The translations under genes and the position numbers were made by a program. Shown here in pieces: positions 1-7,319 of a stretch of 25,256 nucleotides of DNA. The stretch's first letter is position 1; each line of letters opens with the position of its first letter. The notes beneath the pieces were generated by a model, which had not been told where the DNA came from, did no database searches, and saw nothing but the letters and a program-made list of their open reading frames with translations. Source of the stretch: DATFGK01 sp046712825 (GTDB taxonomy: Bacteria > Actinomycetota > AC-67); contig JBKKCR010000279.1 of assembly GCA_046712825.1 (NCBI GenBank), positions 1 to 25,256 of the forward strand, read 5' to 3'.

Positions 1-349
1 CGGTCAGCGTGTCGACGATCTTGCGGAGCAAGCCGCGCGAATCGGCGGTCGTGTCGCGCTCGGCGACGAAGACGATCACCTCGCCGCGGCGCGGCTCGCG
101 GAATCGATACACGAGCTTGTTGACGAGTACGCGGTCGCCGATCTCGAGCGTCGGGACCATCGACTCGGACGGGATGAAGAAAGCTTGGATCAAGAACGTC
201 TTGATGAGCAGCGCCAAGCCGAACGCGATCAGGATGAGGACCGGCAGCTCCTTGAAGAACGCCCAGGCGCTTCGCTTCTTCGGCGGTGGACCGGCGGGCT
301 TATCGGGCCAGTCCGACTGAAGGGGGGAATCCTCGAGCGGCGGACGCAC
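1..349 (-). CDS. lepB: Signal peptidase I, N-terminal part (cut by window edge)
   Basis: Membrane serine protease that removes signal peptides from Sec/Tat-exported proteins. Reading leftward from a GTG at 349, the protein has a short cytoplasmic Pro/Lys-rich leader, one hydrophobic segment (LPVLILIAFGLALLIKTFLI) and then FFIPSESMVPTL. This is the family's box B with the catalytic Ser directly before Met. GDRVLVNKL and a RGEVIVF stretch follow. The catalytic Lys box (KR-V-G-PGD) lies beyond the window, so only about 116 residues are present. The GTG is chosen because AGGA sits 8 bases upstream and no other good start precedes the membrane segment. It begins 10 bases after the rplS stop, so it is the last visible gene of the ffh-to-lepB operon, the usual actinobacterial position. 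Family assignment is secure; the exact start is less so. Confidence 0.88.
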   Translation of the reverse strand, partial: MRPPLEDSPLQSDWPDKPAGPPPKKRSAWAFFKELPVLILIAFGLALLIKTFLIQAFFIPSESMVPTLEIGDRVLVNKLVYRFREPRRGEVIVFVAERDTTADSRGLLRKIVDTLT

Positions 350-359
350 GGAGGGCGTC

Positions 360-851
360 CTAGGCCTGCGCCGGAGTCTCGGTCTCGTCGGCCGCAGACG
401 CCTCGGGTGTCACCTCGGCGGCCGCCGCCGGCTCTTCCGGCACCTCCGGCGGGGCAACTTCGACGGTCTCGGCGGTCACGACGGTAGCGACGCCCTCTTC
501 GGGCACAGCGACACGTCGCTCCTTGATCTTCGCCTTCCGGCCGGTGAGCTCGCGCAGGTAGTAGAGCTTCGCGCGCCGCACCTTGCCGTGCTGGACGATC
601 TCGAGCTTGGAGACCGTGGGCGCGTGGATGGGGAACGTCCGCTCGACGCCGACCCCGAAGGACATCTTTCGAACCGTGAACGATTCCCGCAGTCCGCCGC
701 CGCGTCGCGAGATCACGACACCCTGGAAGACCTGGATTCGCTCGCGTCCGCCCTCGGAGACCTTGACGTGCACCTTCACGGTGTCGCCCGGCCGGAACGC
801 CGGGACGTCGGTGCGCAGCCGCGACCGCTCGACGAGGTCGACCTTGTTCAC
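360..851 (-). CDS. rplS: 50S ribosomal protein L19 with acidic C-terminal tail
   Basis: L19 lies at the 30S/50S interface. The protein is 163 residues long. The first 115 or so match the family (RPGDTVKVHVKV, RIQVFQGVVISRRGGG, SFTVRKMSFGVGVERTFP, LYYLRELTGRKAKIKERR). The usual length is about 115 residues, so the last 48 or so are an extension rich in Ala, Glu, Pro and Val. The start is a GTG with a strong AGGAGGAG about 8 bases upstream. It follows trmD after a 90-base gap that holds a candidate promoter and precedes lepB by 10 bases. The extension looks disordered and acidic; I see no known domain in it. Confidence 0.95.
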   Translation of the reverse strand: MNKVDLVERSRLRTDVPAFRPGDTVKVHVKVSEGGRERIQVFQGVVISRRGGGLRESFTVRKMSFGVGVERTFPIHAPTVSKLEIVQHGKVRRAKLYYLRELTGRKAKIKERRVAVPEEGVATVVTAETVEVAPPEVPEEPAAAAEVTPEASAADETETPAQA

Positions 852-902
852 GGCGCGCTCTCCTCCTGGGGTGGCCTGCTCGGCCGGATCGGCGAAAAGC
901 CC

Positions 903-931
903 ATGGTACGGGCGGAGGACTTCCCCTGCAA
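903..931 (-). promoter_or_regulatory. Candidate promoter for rplS-lepB
   Basis: In the 90-base trmD-rplS gap the minus strand carries TTGCAG (926-931), a 17-base spacer and TACCAT (903-908). Transcription would start near 896, giving a 5' UTR of about 45 bases before the rplS GTG with its strong SD. The -10 fits TANNNT; the -35 shares only TTG with consensus. The same TACCAT box occurs before rpmB and ffh. This would let rplS-lepB be expressed independently of the upstream genes. Confidence 0.4.
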
Positions 932-941
932 CGACGCCCAG

Positions 942-1637
942 CTAGGGGGCGATGTCGAGGTCCGGCCCGAGCAGGTCGGGCCGCCGTCGTTTGGTCCGCT
1001 CGAGCGCCTCGCGCCTCCGCCAGGCCGCGATCTCGGCGTGGTCGCCCGACAGCAGCACGTCCGGCACCGCCATCCCGCGGAAATCAGCCGGCCGCGTGTA
1101 CTGGGGGTAGTCGAGGAGCCCGTCCGGGCCGAATGACTCCTGTTCGACCGAGGCCGCCTCCTTCACGACGCCGGGCACCAAGCGCGTGACCGCCTCGACA
1201 ACGAGCAACGCCGCGGACTCGCCACCCGCCAGGACGTAGTCGCCGACGGACAGCTCGTCGGTCGCGAGCCCTTCGGCGACCCGTTCGTCGATCCCTTCGT
1301 ACCGGCCGCACATCAAGATCAAATGCGGCGCGCCCGCGAGGTCCCGCACCAGGTCTTGGTCCAGCCGACGTCCGGCCGGCGTCAGGAGAAGGCGGCGGGC
1401 CGTCTCCCACCCGTCGATCGCCTCAACCGCGGCGAACCACGGATCGGGCTTCATCACCATGCCAACGCCGCCGCCGTACGGCTCGTCGTCGACGGTGCGA
1501 TGCGGATCGGTCGTGTGCTCGCGGAGGTCGTGCAATCGGACGTCGACGACGCCGCGCTGCCTGGCCTTGCCGAGCAGCGAGGCACCGAGCGGCCCGGTGA
1601 AGAACTCCGGGAAGATCGTCACCACGTCGACCCTCAT
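942..1637 (-). CDS. trmD: tRNA (guanine37-N1)-methyltransferase
   Basis: TrmD methylates G37 next to the anticodon using SAM, which prevents +1 frameshifting. The protein is 231 residues, normal for the family. It starts MRVDVVTIFPEFF and has DEPYGGGVGMVM near residues 51-62, MCGRYEGIDERV at 109-120 and SVGDYVLAGGE at 130-140. The last two form the SAM-binding trefoil knot and include the conserved Arg and Asp. The ATG shares one base with the upstream thioesterase stop (TGATG), which suggests translational coupling. A longer reading frame exists upstream, but the family's conserved first residues fix the start at 1637. Confidence 0.96.
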   Translation of the reverse strand: MRVDVVTIFPEFFTGPLGASLLGKARQRGVVDVRLHDLREHTTDPHRTVDDEPYGGGVGMVMKPDPWFAAVEAIDGWETARRLLLTPAGRRLDQDLVRDLAGAPHLILMCGRYEGIDERVAEGLATDELSVGDYVLAGGESAALLVVEAVTRLVPGVVKEAASVEQESFGPDGLLDYPQYTRPADFRGMAVPDVLLSGDHAEIAAWRRREALERTKRRRPDLLGPDLDIAP

Positions 1638-2038
1638 CACGCGTCCATGATCAGCTGCGTGCAAGTGAAGATCGCGATCAGTCGCCCGTCCTCGCGCGTC
1701 ACTCGCGCCTCCCACACATGCGTCCGCTTCCCCTGATGGATGGGCAACGCTTCCGCGATGATCCGCCCCTCAGACGCCGACGCGATGAGATTCGCTTTCA
1801 GCTCGACGGTGATGAAGGTCTTCCCCGGCTCGAGTGACGCCGAACAGCCCTGGCCGCACGCGGTGTCGGCGAGCGACACGACGGCGCCGGCGTGCACGCC
1901 GTCGATGTGCGGACGCAGATGCTTCTCTTGTACCTCCATCTCGGCCCGGCAATAACCGGGCCGACGCTCGACGATCTCGAGGCCGAGCAGGCCGGGGAAT
2001 CGCCGAGCTCGTCGTGCGGCGAGCTCGTCGGAGCTCAT
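1637..2038 (-). CDS. PaaI-type hotdog-fold thioesterase
   Basis: Predicted acyl-CoA thioesterase of 133 residues with a single hotdog fold. The centre has PHIDGVHAGAVVSLADTA (43-60), matching the PaaI/YbgC-like pattern in which the GVHAG turn and the Asp in LAD (about 58) form the active site on the long helix. Later strands ITVELKANLI and RTHVWEARV are typical. The substrate cannot be read from sequence; aromatic or other short acyl-CoA is possible. Both ends are coupled: the ATG overlaps the rimM stop by four bases (ATGA) and the TGA overlaps the trmD ATG. It is therefore embedded in a translation operon with which it has no obvious functional link. Confidence 0.85.
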   Translation of the reverse strand: MSSDELAARRARRFPGLLGLEIVERRPGYCRAEMEVQEKHLRPHIDGVHAGAVVSLADTACGQGCSASLEPGKTFITVELKANLIASASEGRIIAEALPIHQGKRTHVWEARVTREDGRLIAIFTCTQLIMDA

Positions 2039-2553
2039 TCGAGCAATCCCGGGATCACGTGGATCACGATCTTCCCCGACTCGAGGTCGACCGACCTGAT
2101 GAACTCCTCCACCGCCGGGACCATGGCTTCTCCATCTCCGGTGTCTATCACCCAGACGTCGTTCCCCGCTCGCTCGATGACCCGGTCCATGGTGCCGAGA
2201 ACACGTCCTTCCTCGTCGACCACCTCGAGCCCTCGGATCTGCCATTCGTAGTAGGTCCCTTCCGCGGGGGCGGCGACCTCGGCGGCCGGGATCGACAGGA
2301 GCGCGCCGCGCACACGCTCGGCAGCACCACGATCTGGGACTTGTCTGAACGTCACGAGCAGCAGGCCGCGATCCCGGCGTGCCTTGCGCACCGTCAGCGG
2401 AGAGCGCTCCCCGTCGGGATCGCCGGCCTCGAGACGGGCTCCGGCGGCGAACCGGTCGGGAGCGTCGCTCAAGACCTCGACGACGACTTCGCCGGTGGTC
2501 CCGTGAGGTTTGACGATCCTGCCGACCACGATCCGCTCGGGAGCGGAGCCCAC
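2035..2553 (-). CDS. rimM: Ribosome maturation factor RimM
   Basis: RimM binds S19 in the 30S head during 16S rRNA processing. The protein is 172 residues. The N-terminal RimM barrel shows VGRIVKPHGTTGEV (9-22), and the PRC-barrel half shows YYEWQIRGLEVVD, RAGNDVWVIDT and MVPAVEEFIRSVD. The start is GTG (2553) with GAGG about 7 bases upstream. It follows khpA by 11 bases and overlaps the thioesterase start by four. The rpsP-khpA-rimM-trmD order is standard for the phylum. Confidence 0.95.
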   Translation of the reverse strand: MGSAPERIVVGRIVKPHGTTGEVVVEVLSDAPDRFAAGARLEAGDPDGERSPLTVRKARRDRGLLLVTFRQVPDRGAAERVRGALLSIPAAEVAAPAEGTYYEWQIRGLEVVDEEGRVLGTMDRVIERAGNDVWVIDTGDGEAMVPAVEEFIRSVDLESGKIVIHVIPGLLE

Positions 2554-2564
2554 TGGAGACCTCG

Positions 2565-2840
2565 CTACTCGACGATCTCGATGAGCACGTGGACGCCGGC
2601 TTTCGCCGCGGCGGCCCGGGTCACCTGACGGATCGCACGCGCCGTGCGCCCGCTGCGGCCGATCACGCGGCCCATGTCCTCGGGATTGACGCGCAGGCGG
2701 TAGACGGTCAGATCGCCCTCACCGGAGGAAGACGAAACCTCGACGTCGTCGGGATGCTCGACGATTGATTTGGCGAGATAGGTGAGCGTGGCCTCTACGA
2801 GGCCTTCGTCGCCTTCTTCGCCTCGAGGTGTTTCTTCCAT
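2565..2840 (-). CDS. khpA: KH-domain RNA-binding protein KhpA
   Basis: Small type-II KH protein of 91 residues, a global RNA binder that in Gram-positive bacteria pairs with KhpB/EloR. The core LTYLAKSIVEHPDDVEV leads into the RNA-binding loop VIGRSGRTARAIRQV, where GRSG is the GxxG motif, with IEIVE at the end. The only usable start codon in frame ahead of the conserved core is the ATG at 2840. The gene therefore overlaps the last 46 bases of rpsP and has about 14 extra acidic residues (MEETPRGEEGDEG) before the family's usual start. No good SD is visible, so translation may depend on coupling to rpsP. Confidence 0.9.
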   Translation of the reverse strand: MEETPRGEEGDEGLVEATLTYLAKSIVEHPDDVEVSSSSGEGDLTVYRLRVNPEDMGRVIGRSGRTARAIRQVTRAAAAKAGVHVLIEIVE

Positions 2841-3076
2841 GTGCCCGTGGCCCGCAGCAAGGCGACGACGCTCGCGGACGGCTGGGCCCCTTTGGCCAGC
2901 CAGTCCAACGCCTTCTCCTCGTCGATGCGGATCTCAGAGGGATCCGTGAGTGGGTTGTAGGTGCCGAGCTGCTGGACGGGACGTCCGTCGCGGGGAGCGC
3001 GCTGATCTGCCACGACGACGCGATAGAAGGGCTGCTTACGCTTGCCCGTCCGCATGAGTCTTATCCGCACCGACAT
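2795..3076 (-). CDS. rpsP: 30S ribosomal protein S16
   Basis: S16 is an early-assembling 30S protein. The 93-residue protein begins MSVRIRLMRTGKRKQPFYRVVVAD, which is diagnostic, and includes GTYNPLTDP and DWLAKGAQPS. The length is normal. The bases before the ATG (GCCTCCTT) contain no SD. It lies 59 bases downstream of ffh and overlaps khpA by 46 bases. A candidate promoter with a start site only a few bases upstream may explain the missing SD. Confidence 0.96.
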   Translation of the reverse strand: MSVRIRLMRTGKRKQPFYRVVVADQRAPRDGRPVQQLGTYNPLTDPSEIRIDEEKALDWLAKGAQPSASVVALLRATGTWKKHLEAKKATKAS

Positions 3077-3086
3077 AAGGAGGCAC

Positions 3087-3115
3087 AGGCTACCAGGCCT
3101 GAGAGGGAGTGTCGT
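3087..3115 (-). promoter_or_regulatory. Candidate promoter for rpsP
   Basis: On the minus strand ACGACA (3110-3115, four of six with TTGACA) is followed by 17 bases and TAGCCT (3087-3092, TANNNT). The start codon is 10 bases after the -10, so the transcript would be nearly leaderless. A short inverted repeat (CAGGC, six-base loop, GCCTG) overlaps the -10. It lies in the 59-base ffh-rpsP gap. Supported by spacing only. Confidence 0.35.
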
Positions 3116-3135
3116 ACCGGTGACACGGGACCGGC

Positions 3136-4551
3136 TCAGCGCCGCTTCTTCTTCTTGTTCTTCCCGTGCTGCTTCGGGCGATGCGGCCGCTGCTTCGGCT
3201 TCGCCTTACCCCCCGCGCCCGGCACGCGCGGCATCGTCATCCCCGGCGGCATCTGCGGCATACCCCCTCCGCCCGCCATCGCCTTCATCATCTTCTTGGC
3301 CTGTTCGAACTGGCGCAGCAACCCGTTCACGTCGCCGGTCGTCATGCCGCAGCCGCGAGCGATCCGGTTGCGCCGCGAGCCGTTGATGAGCGAGGGGTTG
3401 CGCCGTTCCCCCGGCGTCATCGAGCAGATGATCGCCTCGGTTCGTGCCATGTCCTTCTCGTCGAGCTCCATCCCCTTCAGCTGCGAGCCGAGTCCCGGGA
3501 TCATCCCGAGGATGTTCGTGAGCGGCCCCATCTTCTTGAGCTGGCGCATCTGGTCGAGGAAGTCCTCGAGGGTGAACGTCGCCTCGAGCATCTTGCGCTC
3601 CATCTCGAGCGCCTGCTCTTCGTCGTAAACCTCCTCGGCCTTCTCGATCAGCGTGAGCACGTCGCCCATGCCGAGGATCCGCGAGGCGATCCGGTCGGGA
3701 TGGAACGGCTCGAACGCATCGAGCTTCTCTCCGGTGGACGCGAACTTCACCGGGCGGCCGGAAACGTGCGCGATCGACAGCGCGGCACCGCCGCGCGCGT
3801 CGCCGTCGAGCTTCGACAGCACGATCCCCGTGAAATCCACGTGCTCGAGGAACGAGGTCGCCACGTTCACCGCATCCTGCCCCGTCATCGCGTCGACGAC
3901 GAGCAGGGTTTCGGTTGGCTTGACGCGATCGCGGATCGCCGACGCCTCGGCCATCAGCTCCTCGTCGACGTGGAGACGGCCGGCGGTGTCGACGATGACG
4001 ACGTCGCGCCCGAGCCGCTCCGCCTCTCTCACGCCCTCCGCCGCGACCTCGATCGGCGTCATCCCCTCACGGGCGACCACCGGCACTCCCGCCTGCTCCC
4101 CGAGCAGGACGAGCTGCTGCACGGCGGCCGGGCGGCGGAGGTCACAGGCGACGAGCAGCGGTTGCTTCCCCTTGGCTTTCAGCCACGTCGCGAGCTTCCC
4201 CGCGGCCGTCGTCTTCCCCGAGCCCTGCAGGCCGGCGAGCATGATCACCGTCGGGGGTTTGGGGGCGAAGCGCAGCGGTTTGGAGGAACCCCCCAGGATC
4301 ACGACGAGCTCCTCGTTCACGATCTTGATGACCTGCTGCGCCGGGGTGAGCGCCTTCAAGACCTCTTCGCCGACGGCGCGCTCGCGGACCCGACCGACGA
4401 ACGCCCGCGCGACCTCCAGATGGACGTCCGCCTCCAAGAGCGCCATGCGGACCTCGCGCAGCGCCTCGTCGACCTGCTGTTCGGAGAGCCGGCCGCGTGA
4501 GCGGAGCCGTTTGAAGACGGCGTCCAGGCGGTCGGACAGGGTGTCGAACAT
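3136..4551 (-). CDS. ffh: Signal recognition particle protein Ffh
   Basis: SRP54-type GTPase that, with the 4.5S RNA, binds signal sequences on the ribosome and docks with FtsY. The protein is 471 residues. The N domain begins MFDTLSDRLDAVF. The G domain has P-loop GLQGSGKTT (107-115), DLRRPAAVQQL, DTAGR (188-192) and SKLDGDARGG (246-255). The Met-rich M domain carries the RNA-binding stretch NGSRRNRIARG near 390-400 and ends in a very basic Lys tail. The start is the second of two close ATGs, matching the usual N-terminus; an in-frame ATG at 4560 is the alternative. It is the first gene of the operon running to lepB and is divergent from the histidine kinase. Confidence 0.97.
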   Translation of the reverse strand: MFDTLSDRLDAVFKRLRSRGRLSEQQVDEALREVRMALLEADVHLEVARAFVGRVRERAVGEEVLKALTPAQQVIKIVNEELVVILGGSSKPLRFAPKPPTVIMLAGLQGSGKTTAAGKLATWLKAKGKQPLLVACDLRRPAAVQQLVLLGEQAGVPVVAREGMTPIEVAAEGVREAERLGRDVVIVDTAGRLHVDEELMAEASAIRDRVKPTETLLVVDAMTGQDAVNVATSFLEHVDFTGIVLSKLDGDARGGAALSIAHVSGRPVKFASTGEKLDAFEPFHPDRIASRILGMGDVLTLIEKAEEVYDEEQALEMERKMLEATFTLEDFLDQMRQLKKMGPLTNILGMIPGLGSQLKGMELDEKDMARTEAIICSMTPGERRNPSLINGSRRNRIARGCGMTTGDVNGLLRQFEQAKKMMKAMAGGGGMPQMPPGMTMPRVPGAGGKAKPKQRPHRPKQHGKNKKKKRR

Positions 4552-4558
4552 GCGGCGC

Positions 4559-4564
4559 ATGGTA
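4559..4564 (-). promoter_or_regulatory. Candidate -10 box for ffh (leaderless)
   Basis: The minus strand has TACCAT seven bases before the ATG at 4551, with no SD in front of that ATG. This spacing puts the transcription start at or next to the start codon. No convincing -35 hexamer is present 16-18 bases upstream, so support comes from the -10 position only. Confidence 0.3.
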
Positions 4565-4682
4565 TCGCGGCACGTGGGAGCAGGCCGGGACAGGGAGACC
4601 GAGCGGAAACCTCCCGAAACAGCAGGCAAAACATGATGGAAAATGGTCAGAACAGGCTACCGACCGCCGGTTTTTCGGCCGA

Positions 4683-4688
4683 TACATT
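4683..4688 (+). promoter_or_regulatory. Candidate -10 box for the histidine kinase (leaderless)
   Basis: TACATT lies seven bases before the ATG at 4696. There is no SD before that ATG. The geometry is the same as for ffh on the other strand. The 145-base divergent gap would hold both promoters. The -35 region (around CCGACC at 4660-4665) is poor. Confidence 0.35.
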
Positions 4689-4695
4689 GACTGAG

Positions 4696-6525
4696 ATGCC
4701 TGGGGACATCGACGGCCGGGAGATCGCGCGCCTGCGCGGGATCGAGCGCAACCTGATCAAGGTACGGTGGTTCGGGGTCGCCTTCGGGCTGTTTCAGATC
4801 TGGCAGACCTCAGGCCTCCCGGAGCCGCCCGCTTACTTCTTCCCCGGCGCATACGCCAGCATCGCGATGCTCGGAATCGGCAACATCTTGGTGGGCCGGC
4901 TCGCCGGCCGCACGCGAAGTGTTCCGTCGCTTCGCCGGATCGGATACGCCGGGTTCGCCCTCGACGTCGCGGTCATCATCGCCAACATCTGGCTCGACTC
5001 TTACGTACGCGAGTCGACGTCCTGGACGCTCGCATTCGTGCTTCCGCTCGAGGGAGCGATCCGCTACCAGATGCGCGGAGCCGTCATCTCGATCGGCGCA
5101 TTCTTTGCGTCCGAGGTCGCGCGAGAGGTGTACCGGCTGTCGCTGTTCGATGACCTCAAGCTCGACCCCTCTTCCGTGACCTACCGCGTCGGACTCTTTG
5201 CGATCATCGCTCTCGTGGCGGGAATCATGGCGCGAGGCCTAGAGCGCGAGCGGCGAGCAGCCGAGTCGCGAGCCGACGAGCTCGAACAGATGGCTCGACG
5301 GGAGGCTGCTTCCCGCGGCGAGATCCAGGCCTTCCACGACGTGGTTCTCGCGGGGATCGGTTCCGGCACGCTCGAACAGACGCTTTCCGACATCGCGACG
5401 GCGATGGGCCGGGCGTTCGATTGGGAAGCATTCGCGATCGGCTTGATCGACGAGGAGACCGGCGACGTGAAACTGTTGGGCTCCTACGGCTTCCCGGAGA
5501 AAGTGATCGACCAGGTCATGCCGGCCGGGCAAGGCGTTGTGGGCCGCTCCATCGCGACGGGTGAAACGGAGCTCGTCCCGGACACGAGCACCGACCCCGA
5601 CTACGTGCAATGGAACCCGCTCGTCCGCTCGGAGATGACCGCCCCGATCCGTTACGAGGGCAAGATCATCGGCGTCGTCGACGTCGAGGCTCGCGAGCCG
5701 GGCCGGTTCTCGGCGGAGGATGTCGAGGGCCTCGACCGGCTCGCCACGCAGATCGGGCTCGTCGTCTCCAACGCGCGTTTGCTCGCCTCACAGCGCGCGA
5801 TGGTCGAGCGTCTCCAGGAACTCGACACGATGAAGAGCGACTTCGTTGCGGTCACGTCGCACGAGCTCCGCACCCCCTTGACGGCGGTTCAAGGCTTCAT
5901 CCGCACGCTCCGCCGCCCAGACGTGCAGCTGTCCCAGGGTGAGATGGAGGAGTTCCTCGCCATCGTCGACCGGCAGGTCGAGCGACTCTCCCGGCTGGTC
6001 GAGGAGCTCCTGCTGACCGCCCGCATCGACGCCGGAGCGATCGACCTGCTCATGGACTCGGTCGACGTCGCCGAGGTGCTGGAGGAGACGCTCGCCGAGC
6101 TGGGCGACGGGCGCGCGCGCGTACAGCTCGCGATCGATCCGTCCCTGCCGCGGATCGCGACCGACGCGCAACGACTCGGGCAGATCGCGCGGAACCTGAT
6201 CGAGAACGCGCTGAAGTTCTCCGGCGAAGACGAACCCGTGCGGGTTACGGTCGTGCGTGACGCCTCCGTGCTACTCCTCGAGGTTGCCGATCGGGGCCCC
6301 GGCATCCCCGAAGACCAGCTCCCGCAGATCTTCGAGCGCTTCCACCAGGTTGGTGGATCGCTTCGACGACGGGGCCACGGCCTGGGGCTCGGCCTCTACA
6401 TCGTGCGCAACCTCGTCGACGCGCTCAACGGCACGGTTCGCGTGCGGTCGACGGTGGGCGAGGGAACGACGTTCTCGGTCGGGATCCCGCTCGTGCCGGC
6501 GGCGGTTCGCTCTTCGAGCGCGTAG
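4696..6525 (+). CDS. Membrane GAF-domain sensor histidine kinase
   Basis: Predicted two-component sensor of 609 residues. The N-terminal 180 residues hold about six hydrophobic segments (for example near 23-38, 48-70, 82-100, 110-146 and 163-180). A short coiled linker and a GAF-like domain (about 217-360) follow, then a HisKA helix with SHELRTPLT and phospho-acceptor His389. The HATPase domain has the N box NLIENALKFS (from 500), DRGPGIP (532-538) and GHGLGLGLYIV (560-570). The start at 4696 is preferred to the ATG at 4633 because the 21 extra codons have unusually AT-rich third positions and because a -10 box precedes 4696. The ligand is unknown. No orthodox response regulator is adjacent; the nearest candidate partner is the convergent ANTAR protein 6 bases away. 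Confidence 0.9.
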   Translation: MPGDIDGREIARLRGIERNLIKVRWFGVAFGLFQIWQTSGLPEPPAYFFPGAYASIAMLGIGNILVGRLAGRTRSVPSLRRIGYAGFALDVAVIIANIWLDSYVRESTSWTLAFVLPLEGAIRYQMRGAVISIGAFFASEVAREVYRLSLFDDLKLDPSSVTYRVGLFAIIALVAGIMARGLERERRAAESRADELEQMARREAASRGEIQAFHDVVLAGIGSGTLEQTLSDIATAMGRAFDWEAFAIGLIDEETGDVKLLGSYGFPEKVIDQVMPAGQGVVGRSIATGETELVPDTSTDPDYVQWNPLVRSEMTAPIRYEGKIIGVVDVEAREPGRFSAEDVEGLDRLATQIGLVVSNARLLASQRAMVERLQELDTMKSDFVAVTSHELRTPLTAVQGFIRTLRRPDVQLSQGEMEEFLAIVDRQVERLSRLVEELLLTARIDAGAIDLLMDSVDVAEVLEETLAELGDGRARVQLAIDPSLPRIATDAQRLGQIARNLIENALKFSGEDEPVRVTVVRDASVLLLEVADRGPGIPEDQLPQIFERFHQVGGSLRRRGHGLGLGLYIVRNLVDALNGTVRVRSTVGEGTTFSVGIPLVPAAVRSSSA

Positions 6526-6531
6526 GACGAT

Positions 6532-7155
6532 TCAGCTCGCGGAGCGTGCCCTGCGCGGCGGCGAGGCGTGGACTTCGGCCTCCGGCTTTTCGGCGAACAT
6601 CTTCTCCGCACGGATCACCGAGTCCGCGATCTCGCGCATCTTTTTGTTCTCGTCCTGGCTCGCCCTCTGGAGCTTGCGGAACGCGTCGGGCTCGGAGAGC
6701 CCGAGGCGGTCCATGAGGATGCCCTTGGCACGCTCGACGAGCTTCCGCGTCTCGAGTTGGTCCCGAAGGTCATTCGCCTCGCCCCGTGCTTTCGCGAGAT
6801 CGGCCGCGCGCGCGACCGCCGCGCGTACTTGGGCGTGGAACAGCGTCCCGTCGACGGGGAACGACACGAACGAGGAGACGCCGTGCTCGACGGATGGAGC
6901 GATCGCGACATCGGAAAGCTGATCGGTCACGACGACGACGGGACGATCGCCCGAGCAGATCTCGTACAGAAGCTTCGGATCCTCGCCGGCGACGACCACG
7001 AACCCGTCCACCGAGCGGGCGTTCGCCTGGTCGGCGAGCGTTGCCCAATCCGAGCCTTCCGCGACGACGTCGACATCGAGTGATTCGAGAACGCGTCGCA
7101 ACGAACCATGTGAGAACGTGCCGTCCTCTACCAGAACGACGCGGAGACGACCCAT
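6532..7155 (-). CDS. ANTAR-domain regulator with degenerate receiver
   Basis: Predicted RNA-binding antiterminator of 207 residues. Residues 1-115 have a receiver-like fold (RVVLVEDGTF, VVVVTD). The usual phospho-acceptor Asp after beta-strand 3 is missing (GFVVVAGEDP, position about 56 is Ala), and the conserved Lys-Pro is replaced (SFVSFPVDG), so phosphorylation in the normal way is unlikely. A coiled segment leads to the ANTAR domain (about 128-185) with AKGILMDRLGLSEPDAF and the KKMREIADSVI helix. ANTAR proteins bind paired hexaloop hairpins in nascent RNA. The start ATG has GGGAGGGAGAC directly upstream. It ends tail to tail with the histidine kinase and lies 164 bases downstream of ftsY on the same strand. 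Confidence 0.88.
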   Translation of the reverse strand: MGRLRVVLVEDGTFSHGSLRRVLESLDVDVVAEGSDWATLADQANARSVDGFVVVAGEDPKLLYEICSGDRPVVVVTDQLSDVAIAPSVEHGVSSFVSFPVDGTLFHAQVRAAVARAADLAKARGEANDLRDQLETRKLVERAKGILMDRLGLSEPDAFRKLQRASQDENKKMREIADSVIRAEKMFAEKPEAEVHASPPRRARSAS

Positions 7156-7319
7156 GTCTCCCTCCCGCAGCAACGGCACCCGACTTCGAGCGCCTCATCC
7201 GGCCTCCGGTGAGCCGGTCCGTCGGCCACCGCAAGGAACATCGGCATTCGGCGCGAACCGCTTAAACGGCTCGGATAAGGACGTCCGATTCGTTGCTGTT
7301 CGTCCAGGCGAAACGGCTG

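Noticed and set aside
3166..4500. Long plus-strand open frame opposite ffh (and similar long frames opposite ftsY, moeZ, recG and the DAK2 kinase)
   Set aside because: High-GC shadow frames: Arg/His/Asp-rich, no domain motifs, and they lie on top of genes with full family motifs.
4633..4695. Upstream ATG for the histidine kinase
   Set aside because: The 21 codons have AT-rich third positions unlike the rest of the gene, and a -10 box lies inside them; the start at 4696 fits better, though it is not proven.
7271..7288. Inverted repeat TCGGA-N8-TCCGA containing GGACGTCC, and a nearby GAaCCGcTTAAaCGGcTC near-palindrome, in the ftsY-ANTAR gap
   Set aside because: Short imperfect stems without a U run, and no clear promoter next to them. 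Could be operators for the ANTAR gene, but too weak to call.
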